A stretch of 48,019 nt of DNA from Candidatus Nitrosopumilus sp. (GTDB lineage: Archaea > Thermoproteota > Nitrososphaeria > Nitrososphaerales > Nitrosopumilaceae), in NCBI GenBank assembly GCA_029881195.1, contig JAOUNB010000003.1, positions 1 to 48,019 of the forward strand, in the 5' to 3' direction. Within the stretch, counting starts at the first letter, position 1; the number at the start of each line of letters is the position of its first letter. A model generated the notes under the pieces. The model had not been told where the DNA came from. It did not search any database and saw only the letters and a program-made list of their open reading frames with translations. Both the position numbers and the translations under genes were made by a program. This document shows, piece by piece, positions 46,624 to 48,019 of this stretch.

Positions 46624-47841
46624 TTATTTACGCTTTTTCTTTGACGTGTGTCGTTTTTTATCTTTCTTCTTTTGAGATGAGGTAGATTTTGTGTTCTTTT
46701 GTTTGGGACGTGTTCTGTAAACTTTTCTTCTTACTTTAGATATCTCTTTCTTGAGATTAAATAATTCGTCTTCAGTAATCTGTATTTGACTCACGCTGCT
46801 TACATTAGAGGTGTTATAGAGAAACTGGTTTTTTATCGAAGATAATCTAGATAAAATCTTCTTAAATTCGCTATTAGAATCGGTTTCAAACGTAGTTTGT
46901 GGAAATTGTTTTTTTGGAGTATCCGAATGATTTTCAGTGTGATGCTGTTTGATATTTTTTGATACTTTGGAATTATAATTTTTCTCTAACTCATCAATCT
47001 GTTTTGTCAACTCCTCTACTTTGGCCAGCTGTTCTGGAGTAGCTTCATCTTCGACGATCATTGATGTTTCATCTTGCTTGGAAACAGATTCTGATTCTTG
47101 CACAATCTTCTCACTGGAAGTCGACTCTGGAGGTTGCGATTCTAACTCATCAATCTGTTTTGTCAACTCCTCTACTTTGGCCAGCTGTTCTGGAGTAGCT
47201 TCATCTTCGACGATCATTGATGTTTCATCTTGCTTGGAAACAGATTTTGATACTTTGGAATTATAATTTTTCTCTAACTCATCAATCTGTTTTGTCAACT
47301 CCTCTACTTTGGCCAGCTGTTCTGGAGTAGCTTCATCTTCGACGATCATTGATGTTTCAATATTACCTTCAAGCATTTCTTGTTCTTGAGTCATTTGAGA
47401 ATTCAGGATTTTTTTTGGACGAGACTCATTTTTTACCACTTGCAAAAACTCTAATATTTTTTGCGTAGACGTCGGTTTTTCAATATAGGAGTATAGACCT
47501 TTTGCTTTCCACTTTTCTATAAAGCTAGATTGTGTTGCTCCGCTGAAAAGCACAATTCTCTGATCTTGAAGAAAGCCATTTTTATCAAACAACTCTAAAA
47601 TCGCTTCTTTGGAATAATCGTCATTTGGACCATCAAATAACACCACATCAAAAATTCGCTCTTTTAGTATTTTTACTGCATTTTCTACGTCAGCTACCGA
47701 AGTTATTTTAATGCCATCTTGAATTAATGATTTTCCTAACAGATTTATCAAAAGTATGTTATTATCCATAACTAAAATCTCCATTGTGTTATCAGCTTGT
47801 TGATTTGACGGCAAATTTTCTTTATAGTCAGATTTTAGCAT
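46624..47841 (-). CDS. Receiver-domain protein with triplicated acidic repeat
   Basis: A 405-residue protein. Residues 20-137 form a receiver domain: D26, phospho-acceptor D70 in DVVLFDGPNDD, switch S100 in VLFSGA and K122 in YIEKPTS. Residues 162-290 hold three near-identical copies of a 29-residue unit (ETSMIVEDEATPEQLAKVEE plus LTKQIDELE) with linkers KNYNSKVSK and a SQPPESTSSEK spacer. A helical part follows, then a highly basic tail (KKKDKKRHTSKKKRK). The acidic/heptad units look like coiled-coil docking sites and the tail like a nucleic-acid or membrane-surface binder. The start is ATG at 47841. Confidence 0.75.
   Translation of the reverse strand: MLKSDYKENLPSNQQADNTMEILVMDNNILLINLLGKSLIQDGIKITSVADVENAVKILKERIFDVVLFDGPNDDYSKEAILELFDKNGFLQDQRIVLFSGATQSSFIEKWKAKGLYSYIEKPTSTQKILEFLQVVKNESRPKKILNSQMTQEQEMLEGNIETSMIVEDEATPEQLAKVEELTKQIDELEKNYNSKVSKSVSKQDETSMIVEDEATPEQLAKVEELTKQIDELESQPPESTSSEKIVQESESVSKQDETSMIVEDEATPEQLAKVEELTKQIDELEKNYNSKVSKNIKQHHTENHSDTPKKQFPQTTFETDSNSEFKKILSRLSSIKNQFLYNTSNVSSVSQIQITEDELFNLKKEISKVRRKVYRTRPKQKNTKSTSSQKKKDKKRHTSKKKRK
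46986..47090 (-). repeat. Intragenic repeat, copy 3 (in coding order)
   Basis: A 105-base unit that appears identical to 47142-47246. It encodes the third ETSMIVEDEATPEQ...DELE copy with the preceding SVSKQD linker. The DNA agreement suggests recent duplication or gene conversion. Confidence 0.85.
47142..47246 (-). repeat. Intragenic repeat, copy 2
   Basis: The middle 105-base unit, matching 46986-47090 base for base by eye. It is followed in coding direction by the unrelated spacer SQPPESTSSEKIVQESE, where copies 1 and 3 have KNYNSKVSK. Confidence 0.85.
47274..47359 (-). repeat. Intragenic repeat, copy 1
   Basis: The first copy, of which 86 bases match the others. The identity ends upstream at the natural junction with the receiver domain. 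On its coding 3' side it shares a longer stretch with copy 3 (both read KNYNSKVSK), so copies 1 and 3 are more similar in their flanks than either is to copy 2. Confidence 0.85.
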
Positions 47842-47864
47842 TATTATGCATATGAATTATGAAG

Positions 47865-47877
47865 TAAATATATTATA
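47865..47877 (-). promoter_or_regulatory. Candidate TATA box of the repeat-bearing receiver gene
   Basis: Read on the minus strand this is TATAATATATTTA, 24-36 bases upstream of the ATG at 47841. Spacing fits an archaeal promoter with a leaderless transcript. The remaining bases to 48019 hold no ORF that I can support. Confidence 0.4.
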
Positions 47878-48019
47878 TCCTATACTTTTTACGGCCATGT
47901 AGAAACCATACTAGAACCAACAAGTTATTCTGTATGATTCTATGACAATTGTACGCAATTATTCTGTATGTCAGTTCCCTGTTCTGCGTCACTATCTTTC
48001 TTGAGGTGACATAATCACC

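Noticed and set aside
47021-47266. 81-residue plus-strand ORF over the repeats
   Set aside because: It is the reverse reading of the repeated acidic units, and its internal repetition simply mirrors theirs.
46986-47359. CRISPR-like array
   Set aside because: There are only three units, they are in frame within a coding gene, and the spacers between them are neither uniform nor of CRISPR size. No cas genes are present.
36496-48019. Right attachment site of the integrated element
   Set aside because: I looked for a second copy of the tRNA-Leu 3' end downstream and found none, so the element's right end cannot be placed in this window.

Overview
The window looks like a stretch of a low-GC chromosome from an ammonia-oxidising-type archaeon (Nitrososphaerota/Thaumarchaeota, Nitrosopumilus-like). 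The archaeal assignment rests on two-subunit primase (PriS/PriL), aIF2 alpha and gamma, S6e, Nop10, an Lsm protein, a RadB-like ATPase, an Lhr helicase and an OB-fold RPA. These sit beside bacterial-type MetK and DnaK/DnaJ/GrpE and an anaerobic-type cobalamin set, a mix typical of Thaumarchaeota. No amo genes are in view, so the ammonia-oxidiser label is inference. Genes are tightly packed, many start with TTG or GTG, and several neighbours overlap by a few bases.

Bases 1-35261 are core genome. 1-4327: glycyl-tRNA synthetase (cut by the window edge), endonuclease IV and a priL-priS operon. 4375-8773: a UPF0182 membrane protein, a class I glutamine amidotransferase and a C39-like/TPR protein. 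8774-12817: tRNA-Gly(CCC), two tiny zinc-ribbon genes, S6e, aIF2 gamma with a coupled PIN-domain gene, a PEBP-like protein, and aIF2 alpha with nop10. 12858-18373: a cobalamin block (cobO, cbiA, cbiC, cbiX, cbiG, cbiD). 18459-25738: an SDR-like protein, metK, lsm, a RadB-like gene, Lhr helicase and RPA. 25960-35261: an ABC-2 exporter, short nucleotide-sugar dehydrogenase-like and DUF354 genes around tRNA-Gln(UUG), the grpE-dnaK-dnaJ cluster, a HAD phosphatase-like gene and tRNA-Leu(CAG).

From tRNA-Leu rightwards the character changes. Just after the tRNA lies a tyrosine integrase broken by about four frameshifts. It is followed by fragmentary ORFs, an RHH-like antitoxin/RelE-like toxin pair with a palindromic operator, and about 1.6 kb of mostly dead DNA that includes a possible glyoxalase-fold relic. 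This looks like the left end of an old tRNA-integrated element; no right attachment site was seen.

Bases 39643-47841 hold intact accessory genes. Two translationally coupled exported proteins (one CARDB-like) are divergent from a membrane GT2 polysaccharide synthase-like enzyme with a large extracytoplasmic N-terminal part. Next come a receiver-domain protein with a multi-zinc output region, a long coiled-coil protein, and a second receiver protein carrying three almost identical 29-residue repeats. The last three genes are the best candidate here for an undescribed signalling module. A working hypothesis is that they control surface glycan or adhesion functions made by the first three; that link is inference from proximity only.
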